Origin: Synergistaceae bacterium
GTDB taxonomy: Bacteria; Synergistota; Synergistia; Synergistales; Synergistaceae
Assembly (NCBI GenBank): GCA_030533085.1
Contig: JAUNJZ010000006.1
Coordinates: 1 to 64,000, forward strand
Direction of reading: 5' to 3'
Length of the DNA stretch: 64,000 nucleotides
The translations under genes were made by a program, and so were the position numbers. Shown one piece after another: positions 25,609 to 34,429 of the stretch (position 1 is the stretch's first letter; every line of letters begins with the position of its first letter). The notes under the pieces were generated by a model that saw only the letters and a program-made list of their open reading frames with translations, did no database searches and was not told the DNA's origin.

Positions 25609-26778
25609 ATGCCGCTCTACAAAGCCGAGGTATACACCGCCTCCGGAGAAAAAAAACAGCTGCGCAAAGAGGCCGCCGGCGAAAACGAGCTGCTGCGCGA
25701 GCTGGCCGAGGAACGTTATACCGTCGTCAGCGTAAAAGAAGAAAAGGCGCGAAGCTGGTCCTTCGGCGGAAAGACGCGCAAAAAAAAGCTGCGGCTGGAG
25801 GAACAGCATCTGTTCTGCACAACGCTCTCCTCCTTCATGGGCAGCGGCCTGTCGCTGACGGAAGTGCTGAAGCTGCTGCAAAAACAGACGCGCGACAAGA
25901 ACCTCAGACCGATATATACGGAGCTGCGCGAATCAGTCGAAGCCGGCCGCTCGCTTGCAGGCTCTATGACGGCGCTCGGCGTATTTCGTCCGAGCCTCAT
26001 CGGTATGGTGGAGTCAGGCGAAAAATCCGCCTCATTGGGGGAAATACTTGAAAAGGCCGGAGAGCTGATACAGAATGAGATATCGCTGCGCAGAAAAATA
26101 CAATCGTCGCTGACATATCCGATATTGATGCTATTCGTTGGGCTTGGAGTCGTCGTATTCCTGCTCAGCTTCGTCGTGCCGCGCCTCACGGAGCTGGTAG
26201 TGGAATCGGGAGCGGAGCTGCCCTTCATCACAAAGCTGCTGATATTCATATCAGACGCCGTCCGAGTCGGCTTCATCCCATTCGTCGCCGTCGCAGCGCT
26301 GATAATCTTCTACATGCGCCGCAAAAATAAAAAAATCTCGCTGCCGATGTTCAAAGACGTCCGCGATAACCTCGCCTTTGCGCTCATATTCAGCCAGACA
26401 GGAACGCTTCTGCGCACGGGCATCCCGCTCGTGCAGGCGCTCAAACTGACAGAGCCGCTGGACCCCGTCAAAGGACGCCTCTCCGCTGTGGCGGAACAGA
26501 TAAGACAGGGCTACCGCTTCTCACAGGCGCTGGAAAAAGAAGGCTCCTTCCCGGAGGAAATAGTGACGATAATCCGAGTGGGCGAAAGCGGAGGCAACCT
26601 CCCGGACGCCGCCGTAAGACTGGGCGCCAGCTGCTGGGAATACGCCCAATCCGCAATGCAGAAATGGGCTACCCTTGCGGAACCGATGATAATCCTTATA
26701 ATGGGAGTACTGGTAGGCTTCGTAGTAGTAGCGGTGCTGCTGCCAATATTCGACCTGTCAAGCCTGGCGGGGCGGTAA
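25609..26778 (+). CDS. gspF: Type II secretion inner-membrane protein GspF
   Basis: The product is 389 residues with two T2SSF repeats and three membrane segments (LTYPILMLFVGLGVVVFLLS near 168, FVAVAALIIFYM near 225, and LIMGVLVGFVVVAVLLPIF at the end). GEKSASLGEIL and GESGGNLPDA are the paired cytoplasmic signatures. It is the platform core that meets GspE. It is the last gene of the array and no major pseudopilin (G), H or prepilin peptidase (O) follows. Confidence 0.95.
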   Translation: MPLYKAEVYTASGEKKQLRKEAAGENELLRELAEERYTVVSVKEEKARSWSFGGKTRKKKLRLEEQHLFCTTLSSFMGSGLSLTEVLKLLQKQTRDKNLRPIYTELRESVEAGRSLAGSMTALGVFRPSLIGMVESGEKSASLGEILEKAGELIQNEISLRRKIQSSLTYPILMLFVGLGVVVFLLSFVVPRLTELVVESGAELPFITKLLIFISDAVRVGFIPFVAVAALIIFYMRRKNKKISLPMFKDVRDNLAFALIFSQTGTLLRTGIPLVQALKLTEPLDPVKGRLSAVAEQIRQGYRFSQALEKEGSFPEEIVTIIRVGESGGNLPDAAVRLGASCWEYAQSAMQKWATLAEPMIILIMGVLVGFVVVAVLLPIFDLSSLAGR

Positions 26779-26805
26779 TGTCTTTTGTGAAGAGGTGTGT
26801 TTGGT

Positions 26806-27813
26806 ATGGATAACAACGAAATCAAGGTTGTTCTTGCTTTTTGTGACCCTAAGGGCACATATGCCAGACATGGAGCCGTAACTATAACATCAATATTTGC
26901 AAATACAACATCTCGCGTTGCTGTATATGTAATACACGATGATACCTTAACAGAATTTAATAAAAATTGCCTGAGAGAGATTGAAAAAGATTTTTTACAA
27001 AAAATCGTTTTTATAGACGTTTCTTCTATTTTTGATGAGACAACAGTCGATACATCAAAGCTAGCCCCAGACGGCTCGAAAGGGACTCTTTTTCGATTGC
27101 TGATTCCTGATATTATCGATGAAGAAAAGATAATATACCTAGATTGCGATATTATAGTAAATATAGATATTGCTGAACTGTGGGCGATTGATTTAAGCAG
27201 CCATGCTTGTGCTTCTATTCCGGATGTGGACTCCCTTGAATACCGTAGCGGGGGTAAATTAAAGATAAGCTGGCAAACATCTTTATCATGGAAATTGCTT
27301 GGCATAAAAGAAGATTCATACTTCAATGCAGGCGTAATGCTGATGAACCTTAAAAAAATAAGAGAGGGTTATCATTTTCTGGACGAGGTTTCGTCATTTT
27401 ATTCGAAGTTTAAAAATTGCATCACTATGGCTGATCAGGATTGCCTGAATCATATTTTTAGAAATGATTGCATGTTGATTGATGAGAGATACAACAGAAT
27501 ACGTTTTGATGAATCAATATTGGATAAAACAATGAATTCCATTTGGCACATGGCTGGAACAAAACCGTGGGAAACCTGTACAAGGCCAGGAGTTGATGAC
27601 CTTTACTGGCATTATCTGGCAATGACTCCCTATAGCCGGACAAAGGATTCTCTTATTAGAGTGCTACTGCATGATGTGTCATCATCTCATCACCTGCATT
27701 CAGCCCAATGCGTAAATCGTCTTAAAAAACAGCTATATGATAATATTTTCCGTTGCCACATTATAAAATTACCGTTTTTGTTTCTTGCGTGGATAAAATC
27801 ACGGAAAATGTAA
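26806..27813 (+). CDS. Glycosyltransferase family 8 (paralogue of the gene at 1250)
   Basis: The product is 335 residues. DPKGTYARHGAVTITSIF and IHDDTLTEFNK match the paralogue. The metal-binding motif is YLDCDIIVNIDI at about 110-121; FNAGVMLMNL follows near 180. It probably adds glucose or galactose in LPS core or O-unit synthesis. It is the first gene of an AT-rich sugar cluster directly after gspF. ATG at 26806 is preceded by AGAGGTG; a GTG at 26797 is an alternative. Confidence 0.9.
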   Translation: MDNNEIKVVLAFCDPKGTYARHGAVTITSIFANTTSRVAVYVIHDDTLTEFNKNCLREIEKDFLQKIVFIDVSSIFDETTVDTSKLAPDGSKGTLFRLLIPDIIDEEKIIYLDCDIIVNIDIAELWAIDLSSHACASIPDVDSLEYRSGGKLKISWQTSLSWKLLGIKEDSYFNAGVMLMNLKKIREGYHFLDEVSSFYSKFKNCITMADQDCLNHIFRNDCMLIDERYNRIRFDESILDKTMNSIWHMAGTKPWETCTRPGVDDLYWHYLAMTPYSRTKDSLIRVLLHDVSSSHHLHSAQCVNRLKKQLYDNIFRCHIIKLPFLFLAWIKSRKM

Positions 27814-28014
27814 TGCTAAAAGGCCGATGCTGCTGTATACTAGCGCATAGATGTAGAAGCATAGTAAGCGTAGATGAACTGGAATTATATTATAGCAGCA
27901 TCTGGTATGACCACTATAAAATAGGAAGTATGCCAGTTGATATTATCATTGAAATATTAATTTACATTAGTTATATGTTTTTTGCTTGGCGATGAAGAAA
28001 TATAAAATAAATAT

Positions 28015-29064
28015 ATGAGAGTTGATCTGCTGATGGAATTAAATAAGCTTGTCATAATGGAAATACTCCCAGAGTTAGATATGGGGGGGGTAGAAGACCA
28101 TGTGGTCGATTTGTCTAATTATATGGCATCACAAGGGCACGAGGTAATAGTAGTATCCTCAGGCGGCAGACTGGAGAGTGAATTGGACGGCCCGTTACAT
28201 GTTAAATTGCCGGTCTCGTCGAAAAACCCGCTTTCTATCCTTGCTGCATCGATAAGACTTTCACGAGAAATAAAAAAAAGGAAATGCCAGATACTTCACG
28301 CCCATTCTCGTGTGCCGGGATATATTGCCTGGATTTCGTCGAAGCTTACCGGCATCCCATGGATATATAGCGCTCAAGCCTGCTACAGCCATAATATTGG
28401 TATATACCCTCTGAAAAAAGCAGACTATTTGGTTTGTGTCAGCAATGCCGTCAAAGAACATCTTGCGGGATACCTGCCAGAAAATAATTGCGTTATTCTT
28501 GATGGGGCGCCTGAGACTGACGAAAGATGGAAGCCTGAGAACAATGGGACAATGAAATTTATTTTTGTTGGCAGGCTTACGAAAATCAAAGGTGTTCATA
28601 CTGTAATAAGTGCGCTGTCACAGATAAAATACGATAATTGGCGTTTTGATATACTTGGTGACGGACCACAGATTAAAGAATTGGAAAAACTCTCATACGA
28701 GTTAGGTGTAAACGATAAAGTTGTTTTTCATGGGTATATAAAAGAACCGAATGGCTGGATTGCAAAATCGGATTGTCTTCTGTTTCCTTCAATAACAGAG
28801 GGCATGCCTCTGACATTATCGCAAGCTATACAAATAGGTATTCCGGTTTTAGCCTCCGACATTCCGTCTGTTAGAGAGGTTCTTCCTGATGGTGAACTTA
28901 TAGCGCCAGAAGATGTGCGGGCTTGGGCAGAGGCAATAGAAAAATATCTTTCTACACGCAGACACTCGTACAACGGAAGCCCTCAAATACAGACATTTGC
29001 AAAAATGGCGGGAATGATTGAAGATCTGTATTACAAAGTCTCAATGGGACAGAAAACGGATTAA
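28015..29064 (+). CDS. Glycosyltransferase family 4 (GT-B)
   Basis: The product is 349 residues. The N-terminal glycine loop [15 protein letters not shown] and the C-terminal domain ([29 protein letters not shown]) mark a GT4 retaining sugar transferase. The family E-x7-E reads EGMPLTLSQ, so the second Glu is Gln, an unusual but tolerated-looking change. It probably extends a cell-surface glycan in the cytoplasm. No good ribosome site is seen at either ATG (28015 or 28033). The 200 bases before it are AT-rich and hold no clear gene. Confidence 0.85.
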   Translation: MRVDLLMELNKLVIMEILPELDMGGVEDHVVDLSNYMASQGHEVIVVSSGGRLESELDGPLHVKLPVSSKNPLSILAASIRLSREIKKRKCQILHAHSRVPGYIAWISSKLTGIPWIYSAQACYSHNIGIYPLKKADYLVCVSNAVKEHLAGYLPENNCVILDGAPETDERWKPENNGTMKFIFVGRLTKIKGVHTVISALSQIKYDNWRFDILGDGPQIKELEKLSYELGVNDKVVFHGYIKEPNGWIAKSDCLLFPSITEGMPLTLSQAIQIGIPVLASDIPSVREVLPDGELIAPEDVRAWAEAIEKYLSTRRHSYNGSPQIQTFAKMAGMIEDLYYKVSMGQKTD

Positions 29065-29093
29065 TTACGTCAGAAAGAAGGTTTTTATACAAG

Positions 29094-30257
29094 ATGGAAA
29101 GAGAGAATTTTCTTCCTTTCGCGCAGCCAGACATAGGAGAAGAGGAAATACGTGAAGTTATCGACTCAATGCGTTCCGGTTGGCTGACCTCTGGACCCAA
29201 AACGAAAAAGTTTGAAGAGAATTTTGCATCGTACGTTGGCAATGAAGTAGAAGCGATGGCCGTTAATTCTGCTACGGCAGGGTTGCACTTGGCGTTGGAG
29301 GCTTGTGGTGTTGGCGTGGGAGACGAGGTAATCACTTCATCTTATACCTTTACGTCCACAGCTGAGGTTGTAAGATATTTAGGAGCGGATCCTGTTTTTG
29401 TCGATATTGATGGCAAGACGATGAATATATCTGTCAGTGCAATAGAAAAGGCAATAAGTGTAAGAACAAAAGCGATAATTCCTGTACATATAGGCGGACT
29501 GCCTTGCGATATGGGAGGTATTCTAGAATTAGCTAGAAAATATAATCTCCGGGTCATTGAAGATGCCGCTCATGCGTTTCCTGTCAAATATAACGGGCAT
29601 ATAATAGGCGCATTGGACTCTGATGCGACAGTCTTTAGCTTTTATGCCACGAAAACGATTACTACAGGAGAAGGCGGTATGGTTACAACGAAAGACAGGG
29701 AAATTGCTAAACGTATAAAAATAATGCGCCTGCATGGTATCGATCGTGACGCCTTCGATAGATATACATCCCAAAAACCAGCATGGTACTATGAAATTGT
29801 TGCTCCTGGGTATAAATATAATATGAGTGACATTATGGCCTCGATGGGTATTCACCAACTGAAAAAGGCAGAAATAATGAAAGAACGCAGACGTGAAATA
29901 GCCTTGCAGTATACGGAAGGATTAGCGGATCTGCCTGTGACGCTGCCATACATTCCGGGAACAGATGAAGATCATTCGTGGCATTTATATGCAATCCGTC
30001 TGAACGATGATGCTCCGGTAGGTCGAGACGAGTTTATCAGCAGGATGTCTGCTATTGCTAAGATAGGATGCAGTGTACATTTTATCCCCTTGCATATCCA
30101 ACCGTATTATAAAAAAAAGTATAAATTGTTATCGCAAAGTTTTCCTGCGGCTACAGACGCATTTAAAAGGGAGGTCAGCCTTCCAATATATTCTAAGATG
30201 ACGCAAGGCGATGTGGAGTATGTCATAACCCAGATTAGAAAAATACTCGGAGCATAA
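29094..30257 (+). CDS. DegT/DnrJ/EryC1/StrS sugar aminotransferase
   Basis: The product is 387 residues, a PLP enzyme that aminates keto-sugar nucleotides. [41 protein letters not shown] and the PLP-lysine motif [14 protein letters not shown] (Lys near 187) are visible. It would give an amino sugar for the glycan of this cluster. Which keto-sugar it acts on is unclear; no dehydratase gene is adjacent. Confidence 0.9.
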   Translation: MERENFLPFAQPDIGEEEIREVIDSMRSGWLTSGPKTKKFEENFASYVGNEVEAMAVNSATAGLHLALEACGVGVGDEVITSSYTFTSTAEVVRYLGADPVFVDIDGKTMNISVSAIEKAISVRTKAIIPVHIGGLPCDMGGILELARKYNLRVIEDAAHAFPVKYNGHIIGALDSDATVFSFYATKTITTGEGGMVTTKDREIAKRIKIMRLHGIDRDAFDRYTSQKPAWYYEIVAPGYKYNMSDIMASMGIHQLKKAEIMKERRREIALQYTEGLADLPVTLPYIPGTDEDHSWHLYAIRLNDDAPVGRDEFISRMSAIAKIGCSVHFIPLHIQPYYKKKYKLLSQSFPAATDAFKREVSLPIYSKMTQGDVEYVITQIRKILGA

Positions 30258-30271
30258 GGAGCGTTTTAGCA

Positions 30272-31564
30272 ATGGAATTAAATATAGAAGAATCCGTGAT
30301 GACAGCGCCCAAAAGATATGAACGGTATGCGCTGTATAGCTTTATTTTTGCAATATCGTTTACGGTTTTGGGGCCGGTAGTTCATTATACAGGATTGGGA
30401 ATCACGGCGATTCTATTATTATATGGGCGTGTCAGATATAAAGACAAATTCTTCTTAACGCCGGATAATAAAGCTGATATCAGGATTTATGCTGTTACAG
30501 TGGGTGCCCTGATTTGGTCGATGTTTGCCAATGCCTTGAGCGCGACGTCGTTTTATATGTTTGGAAAGTCAGCGACAGTCTCACTGGAAATTCTGATAAC
30601 TTTGTTATTTGTGCAAAGGCTGTTTAACACGGATGCCGCGCGCGGCAAGTTTTTAAGAATATTTATAGTGACAAACGTGATTATTGCATCAATGTGGGTA
30701 GCGAGATTTTTTTGTGGTTTTTACATGCCCAATAAGGCCATGCAGAATGGAAATGCCCTTGCTGTATATGCGTTGCTTTTGATGCCGGTATTCTATTGCT
30801 ATGCGTTTTACTCAATGCATAATTTGTTTGTAAAGATTCTCCTGTGTGTATCAAGTGCGGCGGTAATATTAATCTCTTTTTCCGCTGGCGCGTGGATAGC
30901 GGCGGCGGGACAGGGCGTTGCTTTGCTTTTTTGCCTGATGATGCATAGAAAGGTTAAGTTAAAAAAGGTCTTTGTGGTTTTCTCACTTTCCTGTGTTTTC
31001 ATAGCCGCAGTATTCTTTTCAAACAACAATTTGCTGATAAGTAATTTTCGCAGGGAAGTAGCCCAATTAAGTTCATTTACAAACACGAGCGTGTTTACCA
31101 ACCATAGAAGCAGTGCCTGGCTTTCTGCCTTATATTTTATAAAAGAAAAACCCATCATTGGCTATGGCAGAGCTACGTACGAAGATAATTATCGCGAAAT
31201 GACTACGTTTTTCCGAACAAATGGCATTGTTGATTCCAACAATGAAGAAGTATATTCTCATCCTCATAACATGTTTTTGAATATTGTTTATGATGCTGGA
31301 ATACCGTCAATAATTATGTTTGCTTGTGCGGTATTCTTATTGCTGAAAAAGCTCTTTGTGTTGCTGAAGGCCGTAGGACTAAAGCCGAAAGAGTATATGT
31401 GGGTGTCGTTAGGAATAGCTACTATAATAGGTCAGTTGCTTTGGGGATTGAGCAACGACGTATTTGATGCGAGACGTGATGCCGCAATAATATTTTGGGC
31501 AATTTATTCGATTCTGATAATATATCCGTCATCAGATCGAACGAAAACGCTGCGTGATAATTGA
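30272..31564 (+). CDS. O-antigen ligase family membrane protein
   Basis: The product is 430 residues with about eleven membrane segments and a periplasmic loop reading IGYGRATYEDNYREM and EVYSHPHNMFLNIVYDAGIPS, the Wzy_C/WaaL region. It probably joins O-polysaccharide to lipid A-core, or polymerises repeats. It is the second protein of this superfamily in the window (the other is at 14870), and the one placed with sugar genes is the better WaaL/Wzy candidate. Confidence 0.83.
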   Translation: MELNIEESVMTAPKRYERYALYSFIFAISFTVLGPVVHYTGLGITAILLLYGRVRYKDKFFLTPDNKADIRIYAVTVGALIWSMFANALSATSFYMFGKSATVSLEILITLLFVQRLFNTDAARGKFLRIFIVTNVIIASMWVARFFCGFYMPNKAMQNGNALAVYALLLMPVFYCYAFYSMHNLFVKILLCVSSAAVILISFSAGAWIAAAGQGVALLFCLMMHRKVKLKKVFVVFSLSCVFIAAVFFSNNNLLISNFRREVAQLSSFTNTSVFTNHRSSAWLSALYFIKEKPIIGYGRATYEDNYREMTTFFRTNGIVDSNNEEVYSHPHNMFLNIVYDAGIPSIIMFACAVFLLLKKLFVLLKAVGLKPKEYMWVSLGIATIIGQLLWGLSNDVFDARRDAAIIFWAIYSILIIYPSSDRTKTLRDN

Positions 31565-31704
31565 ATAAGTGTGGCGAAAGTTGCAAGCAGCCATCGGTGT
31601 TGTTGCGTTAGAAGCTCTGGGATGTTTAGCCTCTAAAAAAGTCGGTGTGTTCGCAAGACATTAAAACGCGCGATCTTGGAGCGAAATATGTCACTATCAA
31701 CAAG

Positions 31705-31751
31705 AAGCGAGACAGAGCAGTTTTTTTTATTTTTGCCTGTCTCGCTTTTTA
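31705..31751. terminator. Bidirectional terminator between convergent genes
   Basis: agcgagacag (31706-31715) pairs with ctgtctcgct (31737-31746), followed by TTTTTA, with a 21-base loop that is itself T-rich. It ends the sugar cluster on the plus strand and galE on the minus strand. Confidence 0.7.
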
Positions 31752-31760
31752 TTGTCTGAT

Positions 31761-32762
31761 TTACTTCTCGTCTCTAAGGCCGGCCTCAAACCTCCACGCG
31801 TCGCGGCACATTTCTTCTACTGTTCTTTTGGCCTTCCAGCCCAGCTCACGTTCGGCTTTTTTCGCGTCGGCGTAGCAGACTGCGATGTCTCCAGCGCGCC
31901 GGGGCGTTATGCGGTAGGGGATCTTCAGGCTGTTGGCGCGTTCGAAAGCGGTAACAAGCTCAAGGACGGATGTGCCTCTGCCCGTGCCGAGATTATAGAC
32001 GGAGAATCCGCTCATCTTTTTCAACGCTGCCGCGTGCCCCTCGGCTAGATCCATTACGTGGATGTAGTCGCGCACGCCTGTGCCGTCCGGCGTGTCGTAG
32101 TCGTCTCCGAATACGCGCAGCTCCTTTAATTCGCCTTTGGCGACCTTCGTGATGTATGGCATCAGATTATTGGGTATGCCGTTGGGGGCTTCTCCGATAA
32201 GTCCGCTCTCGTGCGCCCCCACCGGATTGAAGTAGCGAAGCAGGGTCACGGAAAAGCCTTGATTGGCCGCGGCCGCGTCCGATAGTATCCTTTCGCTTAT
32301 GACCTTTGTTTCGCCGTATGGATTTGTCGTCGGCAGAAGCGGCATTGTCTCCGTGAAGGGGGCTTTGTTGTCGCCGTAGACGGTGGCCGAGGATGAAAAG
32401 ACGAAATTCTTCACTCTATGCGACAGGCAGGCCTTCGCCAGCTCTATCGTGCTCACAAGGTTATTGTAATAGTAGGCGAGCGGCTTTTCGACCGATTCGC
32501 CTACCGCTTTGAAGCCGGCGAAATGTATAACTCCGTCGATATTGTTTTCTTTGAATATGCCTTCGACGGCAGCCCTGTCTGTAACGTCCGCCTCGCAGAA
32601 GACAAAGTCGCGCCCCGTTATTTCGCGTATGCGCTCCAGCGTCCGAGGCCCGCTGTTTGAAAAGTTGTCCGCTATAACGACGGAATAGCCGGCTTCCAGC
32701 AGCGCGACGCAGGTATGGGAGCCGATGAAGCCCGCGCCGCCGGTAACAAGGATATTTTTCAT
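31761..32762 (-). CDS. galE: UDP-glucose 4-epimerase
   Basis: The product is 333 residues, a normal GalE length. The NAD fold begins ILVTGGAGFIGSH, GESVEKPLAYYYNN and SSSATVYGD mark the active site, with the YxxxK pair in NPYGETK, and RYFNPVGAH confirms GalE. It interconverts UDP-glucose and UDP-galactose for the surface glycans. The in-frame extension to 32798 lies inside the upstream gene; the ATG at 32762 follows GGGGAAG. It is four bases after the flavodoxin-like gene. Confidence 0.93.
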   Translation of the reverse strand: MKNILVTGGAGFIGSHTCVALLEAGYSVVIADNFSNSGPRTLERIREITGRDFVFCEADVTDRAAVEGIFKENNIDGVIHFAGFKAVGESVEKPLAYYYNNLVSTIELAKACLSHRVKNFVFSSSATVYGDNKAPFTETMPLLPTTNPYGETKVISERILSDAAAANQGFSVTLLRYFNPVGAHESGLIGEAPNGIPNNLMPYITKVAKGELKELRVFGDDYDTPDGTGVRDYIHVMDLAEGHAAALKKMSGFSVYNLGTGRGTSVLELVTAFERANSLKIPYRITPRRAGDIAVCYADAKKAERELGWKAKRTVEEMCRDAWRFEAGLRDEK

Positions 32763-32766
32763 TTTT

Positions 32767-33330
32767 TTATAGATTCTTCCCCAGCTCGTAAGCCTCAAAG
32801 AGATATTTGCGTCCTTTTTCGGCCATGTCCGTTTTGGGATACATGTCTGGCGCGCAGATCATTCCGGCGACTGTCCAGCTCGTGAAGCCGCAGGCGAGAC
32901 GGAATGAGGCTTTCAGCCCGTCGAAGCAGCTTATTTCCGTATCCCCGGCCGTCGCCAGAAGAACGGCCCGCTTGTCTTTTACGTTGACCTTGGCGTCCGA
33001 GGCGAAGAATGGCAGCAGCCTGTCCCATACCGGCTTTATCTGCGCGCTCCAGGAATAAAAATAGAGCGGGGATGCGAATACGACGACCTCTGCCGCAGTG
33101 ATGTCTTCGTATACCGAAGCCATATCGTCCCGCTGAATGCACGGCTCTCCGCCGCTCCAGCATTTGCGGCAGTCGAGGCAGCCGTTCAGCTTTTTACCGG
33201 CAAGGCGAACCTTGCGCACCTCATAACCCTTTTCTTCCGCTCCCTTCGCGAGAGAGTCTGCGAGCTGTTCGCTGTTGCCGTCTTTGCGCGGGCTTCCCAA
33301 CAATATCGTCATCACTTTTTTATCGGCCAT
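32767..33330 (-). CDS. NADPH-dependent FMN reductase / flavodoxin-like protein
   Basis: The product is 187 residues. LLGSPRKDGNSEQLA is the FMN phosphate loop and ASPLYFYSWSAQIKP the second FMN contact, both of the iron-sulphur-flavoprotein-like reductase family. NGCLDCRKC gives a C-x2-C-x2-C arrangement that could bind a cluster in some relatives. It may reduce quinones or a ferredoxin partner; the substrate is unknown. GAGG before ATG 33330 supports that start. Confidence 0.82.
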   Translation of the reverse strand: MADKKVMTILLGSPRKDGNSEQLADSLAKGAEEKGYEVRKVRLAGKKLNGCLDCRKCWSGGEPCIQRDDMASVYEDITAAEVVVFASPLYFYSWSAQIKPVWDRLLPFFASDAKVNVKDKRAVLLATAGDTEISCFDGLKASFRLACGFTSWTVAGMICAPDMYPKTDMAEKGRKYLFEAYELGKNL

Positions 33331-33380
33331 AGTTTTTTCCTCCATATCAGTGTTATGATTTCTTATATCTATTATATTCT

Positions 33381-33402
33381 TATTGGCCGAAATAGGCCAA
33401 TA
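33381..33402. promoter_or_regulatory. Perfect inverted repeat in a divergent promoter region
   Basis: TATTGGCC (33381-33388) and GGCCAATA (33395-33402) are exact inverted repeats around a six-base spacer. They lie between the minus-strand reductase/galE pair and the plus-strand heptose cluster. No T-run follows, so an operator is more likely than a terminator. Confidence 0.5.
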
Positions 33403-33462
33403 AATAAGCGGCAGGTGTTACAATTCTATACGGATTTAGCCGCGCACGGGAGGAATGTATGG

Positions 33463-34422
33463 ATGGGGCTGACCGCTAAAAAGGTTTTATTTTTAAGATT
33501 TTCTTCTCTGGGAGATGTGATAATAGCCAACTATACGGCGATGAAGATAAAGGAAGCTCATCCCGACTGGCATTTGACCTGGCTCACGGAAAATGTATAT
33601 GCTGATATAGTTATCGCCCAGCCATGGGTTGATTCTGTAATTGCATGGGACAGAAAAAACGGAGGACAGCGCGAATATCTGAAAATTATAAAAGAAGTCC
33701 GCCGCGCCCAATTCGATATATTGATTGATATGCATTCCACCGACAGAAGCAGCCTTTTTTCTCTTTTATCCGGTATATCTGTGCGCTATGGCTGCGAAAG
33801 ACATTACCCTTTCGTCCATACTACTTTTGATTTTAGAGCGTTTGCCGGAGACGAGATCTGTATCGGAGACTGCCCGAAATATCTTTATTCCGACGCTGTT
33901 CTTCCTGAGGAATTTTCTTTTCTGTCAGATAAGAGCAGAAAGACTTTGGCGCTCCCAATCGGCGCCAGTTACGCAAAAAAACAGTGGGGCGTCAAAAGGT
34001 GGACCGAATTTTGTTCGTTCTGCGCGGATAATGGCTTGAGGATGATTCTCCTTGGCAGCGGGGAAGAAGAGGCAGAGACGGCTCGAAAAATAGAATCCTC
34101 TGTGCGCTCTCATCTTCTGGTCAATCTCGTTGGCAAGCTTTCGCTGAAGGAGCTCGTACAGCTTATAGACCAGACAGACGCGGTCGTTTCCGCCGATACC
34201 GGCGCGGCTCATATCGCCAGAGCGCTAGGTATTCCGACGGTAGTGATGTTCGGCCCCACAGTTATTGAGGAACGGTCTTATATGGCAAGTCTGAAAAACA
34301 TATTCAAAACGACGTGCCCCGATGTCGGCTGCAAGCGTTTCGACTGTCCAAAGCCATGCATGGAAACTATAGAGGCGGCGTCTGTGATGGACTGTGTGAA
34401 AAAAATAATTTCAGAGAGGTGA
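33463..34422 (+). CDS. Glycosyltransferase family 9 (heptosyltransferase-like)
   Basis: The product is 319 residues. FLRFSSLGDVIIANYTAMKI is the acceptor half start and SADTGAAHIARALGIPTVVMFGPT is the ADP-heptose-binding motif of GT9. It most likely adds L,D-heptose to the LPS inner core. It heads the hldE-gmhB-gmhA genes. GGGAGG at 33448-33453 supports the ATG at 33463. Which heptose it adds (I, II or later) cannot be told. Confidence 0.88.
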   Translation: MGLTAKKVLFLRFSSLGDVIIANYTAMKIKEAHPDWHLTWLTENVYADIVIAQPWVDSVIAWDRKNGGQREYLKIIKEVRRAQFDILIDMHSTDRSSLFSLLSGISVRYGCERHYPFVHTTFDFRAFAGDEICIGDCPKYLYSDAVLPEEFSFLSDKSRKTLALPIGASYAKKQWGVKRWTEFCSFCADNGLRMILLGSGEEEAETARKIESSVRSHLLVNLVGKLSLKELVQLIDQTDAVVSADTGAAHIARALGIPTVVMFGPTVIEERSYMASLKNIFKTTCPDVGCKRFDCPKPCMETIEAASVMDCVKKIISER

Positions 34423-34429
34423 ATGCCCG

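Noticed and set aside
27814-28014. Short frame in the AT-rich gap between GT8 and GT4
   Set aside because: Up to 80 codons are open, but it overlaps the GT8 end and lacks a start signal and similarity.
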